Assembly: GCA_036844945.1 (NCBI GenBank)
Contig: DAIUEV010000009.1
Location: forward strand, 1-64,000
Source of the DNA: Palsa-461 sp036844945
GTDB lineage: Bacteria > Actinomycetota > Acidimicrobiia > Acidimicrobiales > RAAP-2
Direction: 5' to 3'
DNA: 64,000 bases
Shown: positions 8,417-17,184 of the stretch, piece after piece
Numbering within the stretch: the first letter of the stretch is position 1
Layout: each line of letters begins with the position of its first letter
Program-made: the position numbers and the translations under genes
Notes under the pieces: model-generated
Database searches by the model: none
What the model was told of the DNA's origin: nothing
The model's input: the letters and a program-made list of their open reading frames with translations, nothing else

Positions 8417-9481
8417 TTAGCGCCGGGTGACGGCCCCCGCGATAGCCAGAACGTCGATGTGCTGTCCGCCAAGCCTCTCGAACTTGGTCATTACCTCCTC
8501 GGCCCGGTCCTGGTCGAGATCTTCTACTGGACCTGCCCTGCCCGTAAGGACGGTGAACCCGTAGCCGAAGCTCTCGAGTCGATGAAGGAGGTCGCTGCCG
8601 GTGACGGCCGATGTGAGTTCAAGGGCCGCCGGAGTGAACTCGAAGAACAGCTTTGGGTGAAAGCGACCGAGCGTGGCGCGTGCACCCTCCAAGACCTTGC
8701 CTTCGGCCCCTTCGACATCGATCTTGATGACGTCGACCCGATCAGCGTTCGCGAGCAGCTCGTCCATGCTCTTCGCCTGCACCAAGTCACCCGTGACGAT
8801 GGAATCGACATCTGCCTGGTAGGAGGATATGGCGCCGTTGCTTCCGAGCCGACTGTATGAGACAACCCCTCTCTGATCGCTCAAAGCCACCGGCGCGACT
8901 TCGACGTTCGTGAGGTGATTGAGGGCGATGTTCAACAGGAGTGTCGACTGGTTCTGTGGGCCGGGCTCACATGCGATGACGCGTCCGCGCTCCCCGACTG
9001 CGCAGCCAGCCAAGATGGTGAAGTAGCCGATCGAAGCGCCGACATCGACAAAGCAATCACCCTCGGACAGGTGGAACTGCAGAGCTGCGGTGACGTCCGG
9101 CTCATACTCGCCGGTCTTCTTGATCGCACCACTGATGTCTGGATCTCCGTTGCGCGACACGTACAGCGAATGGCCCCCGACGAGGTGTACTAGCTCGAGC
9201 TGGTCCGACGACCAGAAGTACGTATCCCTCAGACGCGATCTGAACTCAGGAGACCGAATGAACAGCTCGAAGAGGGTCGCCATGGCGACGGGTTGCCGAG
9301 TCACCATGTCGGTGTAGTGCCGAAGCCCGGCCGGATCCGGCTCTCGCCCTAGAAGGATGCGATAGCAATACTTCACGTCCGATGGCGACGCGATCTCCGG
9401 TCCGTGTTTCCGCCGCATCAGGGATCCAACAACGCGTGCCGGCAAGACCGAACGCAGATATTCGCGAAGTTTGGGATCCAC
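8417..9481 (-). CDS. FkbM-family methyltransferase with N-terminal DUF4214-like domain
   Basis: A 354-residue two-domain protein. Residues of about 35-90 (VKYCYRILLGREPDPAGLRHYTDMV through FIRSPEFRSRLRD) resemble the DUF4214 repeat found on glycan-associated proteins. Residues of about 110-350 are an FkbM methyltransferase: SAM motif CFVDVGASIGYFTILAG, then VIACEPGPQNQSTLLLNI and VDVIKIDVEGAEGKVLEGA. FkbM enzymes O-methylate sugars or lipids. It converges with menB (82-bp gap) and is divergent from the gene at 9572. Codon use has slightly more A/T than the core genes, suggesting an accessory origin. Confidence 0.85.
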   Translation of the reverse strand: MDPKLREYLRSVLPARVVGSLMRRKHGPEIASPSDVKYCYRILLGREPDPAGLRHYTDMVTRQPVAMATLFELFIRSPEFRSRLRDTYFWSSDQLELVHLVGGHSLYVSRNGDPDISGAIKKTGEYEPDVTAALQFHLSEGDCFVDVGASIGYFTILAGCAVGERGRVIACEPGPQNQSTLLLNIALNHLTNVEVAPVALSDQRGVVSYSRLGSNGAISSYQADVDSIVTGDLVQAKSMDELLANADRVDVIKIDVEGAEGKVLEGARATLGRFHPKLFFEFTPAALELTSAVTGSDLLHRLESFGYGFTVLTGRAGPVEDLDQDRAEEVMTKFERLGGQHIDVLAIAGAVTRR

Positions 9482-9559
9482 GTTGCAGTCCGGAGGTGAA
9501 GGAGTGATGAGCGTACCGATCGCCGTTCATGGTATCCAACGAGGCAACAGCTGCGAATC

Positions 9560-9565
9560 TAGATT
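9560..9565 (+). promoter_or_regulatory. -10 box of leaderless gene at 9572
   Basis: TAGATT followed by 6 nt (GGGGGC) and ATG fits the leaderless promoter pattern seen across the window. Confidence 0.5.
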
Positions 9566-9571
9566 GGGGGC

Positions 9572-10117
9572 ATGCGGTTGGGCATCGCCCACCATCTTGG
9601 GTGGGCTGTGGTCGTTTCTGCCTCTAGTGACCACCAGGTTGTCGATCGGCACCGAATCGAGCTGATCGAACTTGGCATACCACCATCACCGATTGAGCAC
9701 GACGTCAAGACCCTGGGTGACGCCGCAGCGGAAGCCCTCGTGACAAGGGTCCGCGCCTCGGTGGCGCGGGCGAGTTCGGCGTCTCTCGACGAGCTGACCA
9801 AGGAGTTGTCCGAGCCCATTGAGTCGATATCGCTCAGGTCATGGCCCTTTGACTTCCCGAAGGAGATCTCCGTCCAACGCCGGGCACCCTGGGCAAGCCG
9901 CGCCGACTCGGTGATGTACCTGGAAGTGCTCGCGGAACTGGCATACCAGCGGGAATGGGCGCTCCATCTATATGACGCGAAACACGTCGAGAGTCAGGCC
10001 CGCATTGTTCTCGGGGCGCGGGCCGAGGAGATCCTCCATGGCCCGAAAGCTCGTTTGGGGCCGCCCTGGACCAAAGATCATCGGACCGCCCTCGCGGCAA
10101 CGGTCGTGGCTGGCTGA
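9572..10117 (+). CDS. Conserved-looking hypothetical protein
   Basis: A 181-residue protein without a recognised domain. The N-terminus MRLGIAHHLGWAVVVSASSDHQVVDRHRIELI reads like a first beta-hairpin of an actin/RNase H-like fold, but this is only an impression. The middle is a long helix (AAEALVTRVRASVARASSASLDELTKEL), and the end GPPWTKDHRTALAATVVAG looks conserved. No membrane helix or signal. Followed almost immediately by another unknown gene, which suggests a two-gene unit. I cannot assign a function. Confidence 0.7.
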   Translation: MRLGIAHHLGWAVVVSASSDHQVVDRHRIELIELGIPPSPIEHDVKTLGDAAAEALVTRVRASVARASSASLDELTKELSEPIESISLRSWPFDFPKEISVQRRAPWASRADSVMYLEVLAELAYQREWALHLYDAKHVESQARIVLGARAEEILHGPKARLGPPWTKDHRTALAATVVAG

Positions 10118-10121
10118 GCTG

Positions 10122-10460
10122 GTGGATTTCGGGCCCGTGCATGGAGCGATCGAGGCGGGCTACGAACCCCAGATCGAGCCTGCCGCGGTTGTCCACTACC
10201 GCCTCCACTGGCGCCCGGGACGGGTCCTCGGCCGCGGGTTTGTGGATGGACAAGCGGGGCCGGCGCTCTACGTGCGGCATCGCTCGGTCGGGATACAGCC
10301 ACCCACTGCAGCCGAGGTGCGGCAGCGATACCGCCACATGGCCCGGGGGGCCATGACCGACGTCTGGTCTGCGACGACCCGGGTCAACTGGCTCTACGAG
10401 TTGGGGTGCTGCGTCGGAAGGACCGACGCCTCTGTCCGCCACGGGGTCCGGTACCTGTGA
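10122..10460 (+). CDS. Hypothetical protein, possible partner of the preceding gene
   Basis: About 112 residues, soluble, no recognised domain: ELVDFGPVHGAIEAGYEPQI, then HYRLHWRPGRVLGRGFVDG and a Trp/Arg-rich end. Third-position GC is as high as in neighbouring genes, supporting real coding. An ATG at 10038 with an upstream GAGGAG would lengthen it, but would overlap the previous gene by 80 bp and add a basic low-complexity stretch; the GTG at 10122 begins 4 bases after that gene's stop. The stop overlaps the GTG of the following glycosyltransferase (GTGA), so the three are likely co-transcribed. Confidence 0.5.
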   Translation: MDFGPVHGAIEAGYEPQIEPAAVVHYRLHWRPGRVLGRGFVDGQAGPALYVRHRSVGIQPPTAAEVRQRYRHMARGAMTDVWSATTRVNWLYELGCCVGRTDASVRHGVRYL

Positions 10461-11635
10461 GGATCCTCTTCGCCGGGAAACAGCACTTCGAGGTGGGCGG
10501 CATCGAACGCAACACCGACCAACTCGCCCGCCGCCTTGGCGCCCTCGGCCACGACGTCGCGGTGGTGGCTCCTCCGAAGAATCTGCCGCCCCTGATGGGC
10601 TCGGGAAGACGCGGAGGGGTCGAGCCGCTCGACATGGGTGGCTACCGGGTGTGGGTCGCCTCCCAGGTGTCGCCGGAACAGGCTCTGCACCAGGTCCTCG
10701 AGCGGTGGCGGCCCGACGTCGTCGTCGTGAACGCGGGCGGCCGGTGGTTCCACGATTGGACGCGCGGGCTTGTGAGGGCGGCTCGCGACCGCATCCCGTG
10801 TGTGCTCTTCCTGCACGACACGTTCGCGCTCGAGCTCTTGGACGAGCCGATGATCGAACCCCAGGTGGTGTGGGGGTGTGCGGACACGAAGACGGTGGCC
10901 GCCTGGGCGGCGGGATTCACCGCGATCACGGTGCCGCCGCTCGTCGAGCCCGACCTGTACCGGACCGAGCCGACGGGCGGGGTCGTCCTCTTCGTCAACC
11001 CCGTGACGGAGAAGGGCGTCCGGGTCGCGATCACGCTGGCGGCCTCGCGGCCGGACATCCCCTTCGTCTTCCTCCGCTCCTGGAACCTGCCTCCGCGCTA
11101 CCTGCATGAGCTGCAGGGAATGGCCGCCAGCCTCGGGAACGTCGAGGTGACCGGACCGGTCGACGATGCCCGTGAGCACTACGCCCGCACCCGCCTCCTG
11201 CTCGCCCCATACGACGACCTCTCCCGGCCCCGGGTGGTCACCGAGGCCCAGGTGAGCGGGATCCCGGCCCTTGCTTACGACGATGAGGGTTTCCGCGAGG
11301 TCGTCGGCGCCGGCGGGATCCTCGTGCCTCGGGAGGCCGGGATCGGCGGGTGGCTGCGCGGCCTCGGGGTCCTGTGGGACGACGACGAGGCCCACCGACG
11401 GTACTCGGCGGCCGCTCGCGAACGCGTGGAGCGGGACGACGTGCGCCCCGAGGTCATCGTCGCCAGGGTTGAGGAGTCGCTCAGGGACGCCAGGGAACGG
11501 TTCTGGGCGAAGCGCCGCCGACCGGCACCGGCGGGTGCTCCCCTCGTCAGCGTGCTCGTCCCCGTGCACCAGGGCGCCGCGACCATCAACCAGCAGCTCG
11601 AGGCGCTCACCCACCAGACCTACGGCGGCGACTAG
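10457..11635 (+). CDS. GT4-family glycosyltransferase with truncated C-terminal GT2 domain
   Basis: The 392-residue product starts VRILFAGKQHFEVGGIERNTDQLARRLGALGHDVAVVAPP, a standard GT-B/GT4 donor-binding N-terminus. The C-terminal half shows VVLFVNPVTEKGV, VEVTGPVDDAREHYARTRLLLAPYDDLSRPRVVTEAQVSGIPALAYDDEGFREVVGAGG, the GT4 nucleotide-sugar signature region. From about residue 365 a second domain begins, PLVSVLVPVHQGAATINQQLEALTHQTYGGD, which is the opening strand and helix of a GT2 (GT-A) glycosyltransferase, and then stops at TAG. The GT4 part seems complete, so a single activity may remain. Likely role: building a cell-surface glycan. Confidence 0.82.
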   Translation: MRILFAGKQHFEVGGIERNTDQLARRLGALGHDVAVVAPPKNLPPLMGSGRRGGVEPLDMGGYRVWVASQVSPEQALHQVLERWRPDVVVVNAGGRWFHDWTRGLVRAARDRIPCVLFLHDTFALELLDEPMIEPQVVWGCADTKTVAAWAAGFTAITVPPLVEPDLYRTEPTGGVVLFVNPVTEKGVRVAITLAASRPDIPFVFLRSWNLPPRYLHELQGMAASLGNVEVTGPVDDAREHYARTRLLLAPYDDLSRPRVVTEAQVSGIPALAYDDEGFREVVGAGGILVPREAGIGGWLRGLGVLWDDDEAHRRYSAAARERVERDDVRPEVIVARVEESLRDARERFWAKRRRPAPAGAPLVSVLVPVHQGAATINQQLEALTHQTYGGD

Positions 11636-11710
11636 GAGCTCTTGATCTGTGACAACGGCTGCACCGCCGGGACCCCCGGGCGGGTGCTTTCCTGGCGGGG
11701 CTCCCGCTGA
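11636..11710 (+). pseudogene. Remnant of GT2 domain after an in-frame TAG
   Basis: Reading on in frame past the TAG gives ELLICDNGCTAGTPGRV and then a TGA at 11708-11710. GT2 enzymes usually have W-E-L-x-x-x-DNGS-x-DGT here, so the TAG sits where a TGG tryptophan codon is expected. The rest of the GT2 catalytic domain is absent, and the next gene begins on the other strand 4 bases later. It looks like decay after a nonsense mutation and deletion. Confidence 0.6.
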
Positions 11711-11713
11711 GCG

Positions 11714-11977
11714 CTACTGGAGCAGGCCCTGCGCCGACAGCCGGTCGAGGCAGGCGGTGACGTGCGCGATCGGCGACTCCTCCAAGCCGAACCCCTCGGA
11801 CAAGACCCGGGCGATCGACTCGGCGCTCGTCTGCCCGTCACACATCGTGAAGACGATCGCGGCGGTCGAGTTCAGGTGGTGGACCCGGTCGGTCGCCGAG
11901 TCGTAGATGATGAGCCCGTCGTTCACCTCGTTCACCTCGAGGTTGTCCACGACGGCCGGGAACTGCCCGTCTGCCAC
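11714..11977 (-). CDS. PqqD-like peptide chaperone (RiPP recognition element)
   Basis: An 87-residue winged-helix PqqD-family protein. The pattern DNLEVNEVNDGLIIYDSATDRVHHLNSTAAIVFTMCDGQTSAESIARVLSEGFG matches PqqD/RRE domains, which hand ribosomal peptide precursors to modifying enzymes. A GTG start at 11977 gives the usual family length. No radical SAM partner or obvious precursor peptide is nearby, so its client is unknown; stand-alone PqqD proteins occur next to glycosyl- and sulfotransferase genes in actinobacteria. The neighbouring P-loop kinase on the same strand could be related. Confidence 0.75.
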   Translation of the reverse strand: MADGQFPAVVDNLEVNEVNDGLIIYDSATDRVHHLNSTAAIVFTMCDGQTSAESIARVLSEGFGLEESPIAHVTACLDRLSAQGLLQ

Positions 11978-12065
11978 GGGGCCATTGTGGCCGGTCGGTC
12001 GACGGGCCCCGAATACGAACCGGCAGCGGGCGGCCGACGCGCGCCCCGTCGCCCTGACGGTGGGC

Positions 12066-12620
12066 TCAACGAGCGAGCAGCGCCGAGACGGTCCGCGCCA
12101 GCCGGTCGACGTCGACCGGTGCCGTCGTGTCGAGGCTGACGAGCTCGCCCACGCCCATCGGCCGGTCGAACTCGGCGAGGAGCTCGGGGTCGAGCACCGG
12201 GAGCACGTGGGCGCGATGGTGGCCTTCCCCGGCGGCCCGGGCCGCATACCGGCGGGCGGCCTCCTCGGGCGGGCACGAGCAGTAGACCTCGACGACGGTA
12301 CCGCCGAGGGCGCGGAGGCGCTCCTGCTCGTAGGCGCTCGCCGGCCGGAAGTTGGCCTCGAGGACCACGGCCGGGCACTGCGCCGCCACGCTCCAGAGGA
12401 CCTCCATGGCGGCGGCCCCGACGCGGCGGGACCAGGCGAGGTCCGCCACCGGCGGGTCGAGGGCGTCCCAGAGCGCCTCCTTGATCAGGTCCTTGGCCAG
12501 AAGCGGCAGGCCGAGCAGTGGGGCCAAGCCGGTGGCGATCGTGGTCTTCCCCGCCCCCGGCGCGCCCGAGACGATCACCACCCGGCGTCCGGCGGCCTGC
12601 CCTTCGTGCGCCGTCCCCAC
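12066..12620 (-). CDS. P-loop kinase-like protein (AAA_33/zeta-like)
   Basis: About 184 residues, a small-molecule kinase-type P-loop protein. Walker A is SGAPGAGKTTIATGLA near the N-terminus; PLLAKDLIKEALWDAL is the substrate/LID-proximal helix, and AVVLEANFRPASAYEQERL with VVEVYCSCPPEEAARRYAAR resemble the AAA_33 family that includes sugar kinases and aminoglycoside-type kinases. The phosphate acceptor cannot be deduced. A GTG at 12620, 14 bases after the VOC gene stop, is the best start; the open frame before it has atypical composition. Confidence 0.75.
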   Translation of the reverse strand: MGTAHEGQAAGRRVVIVSGAPGAGKTTIATGLAPLLGLPLLAKDLIKEALWDALDPPVADLAWSRRVGAAAMEVLWSVAAQCPAVVLEANFRPASAYEQERLRALGGTVVEVYCSCPPEEAARRYAARAAGEGHHRAHVLPVLDPELLAEFDRPMGVGELVSLDTTAPVDVDRLARTVSALLAR

Positions 12621-12634
12621 GGCCGGGTCGGGTC

Positions 12635-13132
12635 TCAGTCGGCCCGCAGGGGGGATCCGAACCGGATGCGGTTCCCGTCCGGATCGACGTGGGTTCCCTC
12701 CCGCTTGCCGTGGTCGGAGTCCTCCGGGCCCTCGACGCGGAGCCCGGCCCGCCGCCACTCCCCGGCCACCTCGTCGGCGTCGTGGCAGTGGATGTAGAGC
12801 GTGCCCGGGCGGGGCCCGAGCTCGGGATCGGCCGCGGCGAGATGGATCGTGAGATGTCGGTCCCGGTGCGCAAAGGCGTGGGCGTGGTCATGAGAATGGA
12901 TCTCGAACCCCAGCTTCACGTAGTGGTCGGCGGCCCGTTCGACGTCGGCCACGGTGAAGACCGGCTCGAATCCGGTCACCATCCAACCCCCAGTGTGGGC
13001 GCGCTGTTGCGAGTCGCGTCTCGACTGAAGCCAGTCGAGACAGGCGTCACAGATCTTGATCTCCTCATGACAGTGGAGGGCGACCAATCCAACCCGTGAC
13101 TCGCCGCAGCACGAGCACTCGGCGATTTCCAT
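12635..13132 (-). CDS. VOC-family protein with N-terminal zinc-binding motif
   Basis: A 165-residue protein. Residues 1-35 contain C-S-C-C, HCH and C-x-x-C (KICDACLDWL), a likely zinc knuckle. Residues of 50-165 form a glyoxalase/bleomycin-resistance (VOC) domain: FEPVFTVADVERAADHYVKLGFEI, then HLTIHLA and the ending GTHVDPDGNRIRFGSP. Proteins of this type commonly bind metal and may sequester drugs or act as dioxygenase-like enzymes. The His-rich segment HSHDHAHAFAH could bind metal too. Substrate unknown. Confidence 0.85.
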   Translation of the reverse strand: MEIAECSCCGESRVGLVALHCHEEIKICDACLDWLQSRRDSQQRAHTGGWMVTGFEPVFTVADVERAADHYVKLGFEIHSHDHAHAFAHRDRHLTIHLAAADPELGPRPGTLYIHCHDADEVAGEWRRAGLRVEGPEDSDHGKREGTHVDPDGNRIRFGSPLRAD

Positions 13133-13182
13133 GCCGGCGACCGTAGTGCCGGCCCCCCGGGTCGGGCCGACCGGCTGGGCGC

Positions 13183-14142
13183 TCAGGCGTCGGTGGCCAC
13201 CACTCGCCAGTAGGCGACGCCGAGCACCAGTGCGGCGAGGGCGAGAAAGATGGCCGCCTCAATCCCCTGGAAGGCCCAGAACCGATGCCCGGGCTGGTAT
13301 GTGAACACCCGGGCGAACCCCGAATGATTGAGGCAGCTGAGGAGGCCCTGGCTGCTGCCGTGTTTCGCACAGGGCGGATTGGACGGCGTGACCTGGGCCA
13401 GGGCGTGCGTGCCCCGCCCGGGGAGCGCGCGTCCCGGACCGGTGATCGACTGGGACAACACCCAGTCCGTGTTGGGTAGGCCACTCGAGGTGAGCGACTG
13501 CCGTGCGGTGAGCGGCGACTGGTAGCGAGGTCGCAGGTAGAGGGTCACCAGAACCCGAACCGCCACGAAGCCGGTGAGCGCTGTCACGATGGCCGGCAGC
13601 ACCCGCCGGAAGACCGCTCCCGCCGCGACCCCGAGTGCCATGGCGAAGACTGCGTAGGCGATCGGCACGATCCCCTGGATGTCGAACTGGCCAGGGGTGA
13701 ACGCGCCGCCGTTGAGGGCGTTCTCCGGGGCCCGCCACCACGTGACCAACACGGCGACGATCGCGCCCCACGTTGCCGCGGCGCCGAGAAGCCACCCCAC
13801 GTTGACCGAGAGCCAGCGCCGGCGGGTGACCCCCTGTGTCCAAGCCAGATCCTGGGTTCCGTTCTCGAATTCCCGCGCGACCATCGGCGCGCCGATCAGC
13901 ATCCCAAAGAGCGCGGGCAGGACGACGGTGGCACTCACGAGGTTCTTGACGAACCCGTCTCCCTGGAAGAGGGTGCGCCCGAGCAACGCGCACGAGTGGC
14001 TGGCGCCACATGTCGACAGTGCCGAGTGGTACTCATTGGCCATCACGACGCCGGTAATGGCGAGCACGACCGCGAGCCCGAGCAATCCAACCGAGCCGAC
14101 CGTCCCCTGGCCGCGGTGGAGGCGCCACACGAGTGCGTTCAC
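13183..14142 (-). CDS. ABC-2 type transporter permease
   Basis: A 319-residue integral membrane protein with about six helices, for example SVGLLGLAVVLAITGVVMANEY, LVSATVVLPALFGMLIGAP, WLLGAAATWGAIVAVLVTWW, IAYAVFAMALGVAAGAVF and the C-terminal IFLALAALVLGVAYW. The loop APMVAREFENGTQDLAWTQGVTRRRWL is typical of ABC-2 permeases. GTG start at 14142 overlaps the ATPase stop by GTGA, so the pair is translationally coupled. A cytoplasmic ATPase and YtrA-type regulator lie upstream, forming a three-gene exporter operon, possibly induced by cell-envelope stress. Confidence 0.88.
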   Translation of the reverse strand: MNALVWRLHRGQGTVGSVGLLGLAVVLAITGVVMANEYHSALSTCGASHSCALLGRTLFQGDGFVKNLVSATVVLPALFGMLIGAPMVAREFENGTQDLAWTQGVTRRRWLSVNVGWLLGAAATWGAIVAVLVTWWRAPENALNGGAFTPGQFDIQGIVPIAYAVFAMALGVAAGAVFRRVLPAIVTALTGFVAVRVLVTLYLRPRYQSPLTARQSLTSSGLPNTDWVLSQSITGPGRALPGRGTHALAQVTPSNPPCAKHGSSQGLLSCLNHSGFARVFTYQPGHRFWAFQGIEAAIFLALAALVLGVAYWRVVATDA

Positions 14143-15044
14143 GATGCCCTCCCGACGAGGCTCATGGGCCCCGCGCTCAACTCGGTCTCGGCGCCCATGT
14201 AGGCGAGCACGATCTCCTCGAGGCCGATCTCTTGGATCTGCCAGTCGGGGTCGTGCCGGGGGCCGACCGTCCGGACCACGGCGGTCGTCTGCCGCTCGGT
14301 ATGGGTGGCCCGGACCACCTCGAAGCGCCGGCGGAGCTCGGCATCGGTACACCGGTGCCCCGTCACCAGACGGTGGGTCGCGAGGATCTCGTCCATGTCC
14401 CCGCAGAGCTGGGTGTGGCCGCGGGCGAGGAGGATCAAGTGGTCGCAGATCCGCTCGAGGTCGTGTACGAGGTGCGAGGAGAGCAGGACGGTGAGGTCGC
14501 CGTCGGCCACCACCTCGGCCAGCGAAGCGAGGAACTCGCGTCGGGCGAGGGGGTCGAGCGCGGCGACCGGCTCGTCGAGAAGCAGCACCCGCGGGCGCTT
14601 GGCCAGGGTGAGCGCCAGGGCGACCTGGGCGCGTTGGCCCCCCGACAGCTTCGCCACCGGAAGGTCGAGCGGGATGGAGAGCGTGCCGAGCCGCGCCCGG
14701 GCGACATCGGGTTCCCAGCGGACGTTCATGCCGGCCAGCGCCCGGAGGTGTTCGTCGGCGCTCAGGCGCCGGTAGAGAGGTGCGTCCTGGGCGAGAAACC
14801 CGACGTCGGCGAGGAACTCGGACCGCTGTGCCGGCGCCCGGCCGGTCACCTCGGCGCGCCCGGCGCTCGGGGCCCGCAGACCGACGAGCAGCCGCAGGAG
14901 GGTCGTCTTGCCGGCACCGTTCGGTCCGACGAGGGCCGAGAGCCGTCCCACGGGAACCGACACGCTGCAGTCCTCGAGGGCCCAGCGTTGGGCGAACCGC
15001 TTGCCGAGGCCGGACGTCTCGATGGCAAAGTGGGGAGCGGTCAC
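14139..15044 (-). CDS. ABC transporter ATP-binding protein
   Basis: A 301-residue ATPase of the ABC-2 exporter. Walker A LVGPNGAGKTTLL, signature KLSGGQRAQVALALTLA, Walker B RVLLLDEPVAALDPLARREFL and the switch histidine in VLLSSHLVHDLERI are all intact. The C-terminal extension of about 80 residues is typical of antibiotic/lantibiotic-type exporters. It overlaps both neighbours by 4 bases (the regulator via ATGA at 15041-15044, the permease via GTGA). Confidence 0.95.
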   Translation of the reverse strand: MTAPHFAIETSGLGKRFAQRWALEDCSVSVPVGRLSALVGPNGAGKTTLLRLLVGLRAPSAGRAEVTGRAPAQRSEFLADVGFLAQDAPLYRRLSADEHLRALAGMNVRWEPDVARARLGTLSIPLDLPVAKLSGGQRAQVALALTLAKRPRVLLLDEPVAALDPLARREFLASLAEVVADGDLTVLLSSHLVHDLERICDHLILLARGHTQLCGDMDEILATHRLVTGHRCTDAELRRRFEVVRATHTERQTTAVVRTVGPRHDPDWQIQEIGLEEIVLAYMGAETELSAGPMSLVGRAS

Positions 15045-15457
15045 GCCACTCCCCTCTCGGTCCGGTCCTGAAGGCCCGAGCGCATCAGGGCTTCGATGGC
15101 GCGGTCGTCGAGCCCCGCTTCGCGGGCGCTCTCGACCCAGCGTTCGAGGCGGCGGGCCAGCCGGGCGTGGATGTCGGGCGGCGGGCCAGCCGGGCGGCCC
15201 ACGACGAACGTGCCCACCCCCTGGCGACCCTCGACCAGGCCCCGGCTCTCGAGCTCTCGGTACGCCTTGAGCACGGTGTTCGGATTGATGACGACTTCGG
15301 CGACGACCTGCTTCACCGTGGGGAGCTGGTCGCCCGGCTGCAGCATCCCCACTTGCAACGCCTGTTCGACCTGTTGGACGAGCTGGAGGTAGGGCGGGAC
15401 ACCCGAGGTGCTGTTGAGCTGGAACCCGATCGTCTGCCTCAGCAGTTCACTAGTCAT
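15041..15457 (-). CDS. GntR-family transcriptional regulator (YtrA type)
   Basis: A 138-residue GntR regulator of the short YtrA subfamily that controls ABC exporters. The winged helix is PPYLQLVQQVEQALQVGMLQPGDQLPTVKQVVAEVVINPNTVLKAYRELESRGLVEGRQGVGTFVV, followed only by a helical dimerisation tail. It is the first gene of the exporter operon. Its start codon sits within a perfect palindrome, so it very likely represses itself and the transporter. Confidence 0.95.
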   Translation of the reverse strand: MTSELLRQTIGFQLNSTSGVPPYLQLVQQVEQALQVGMLQPGDQLPTVKQVVAEVVINPNTVLKAYRELESRGLVEGRQGVGTFVVGRPAGPPPDIHARLARRLERWVESAREAGLDDRAIEALMRSGLQDRTERGVA

Positions 15458-15467
15458 CTAGTGAACT
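15444..15467. promoter_or_regulatory. Perfect palindromic operator over the GntR start
   Basis: Arms AGTTCACTAG and CTAGTGAACT are exact reverse complements around a 4-nt centre that contains the ATG of the regulator. A TATAGT box on the minus strand (15465-15470) overlaps the outer arm, 7 nt before the ATG, so a bound dimer would cover -10, transcription start and initiation codon. Confidence 0.75.
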
Positions 15468-15518
15468 ATATATCAGCCGGCCGCCGATGGGAAGCCCCTC
15501 CCGAGACGGCCGCGTCGG

Positions 15519-17021
<1,503 letters not shown>

Positions 17022-17092
17022 AGCGGTCCTCCTGCACCCAGGCGCCCGCCGCACCTGCCGACGGCACGCCAGCCGCCGACGTCGCTTTGTCC

Positions 17093-17098
17093 ATGCTA
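17093..17098 (-). promoter_or_regulatory. Putative -10 box of the HtrA-like gene
   Basis: TAGCAT read on the minus strand, about 72 nt upstream of the protease start, in the 163-bp divergent gap. It would give a 60-65 nt leader with the AGGAGG ribosome site. Confidence 0.35.
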
Positions 17099-17168
17099 GA
17101 GGACCGCCGCCAGGTCCCGGCCTCACCCGGTCCGGCCGGGCCCTTCCTCGGGGTTCCCGGCCCCTTGG

Positions 17169-17174
17169 TAGCGT
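17169..17174 (+). promoter_or_regulatory. -10 box of leaderless gene at 17185
   Basis: TAGCGT 10 nt before the ATG; the same hexamer precedes the starts at 28603, 40397 and 40864. Confidence 0.5.
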
Positions 17175-17184
17175 GAACGATCGA

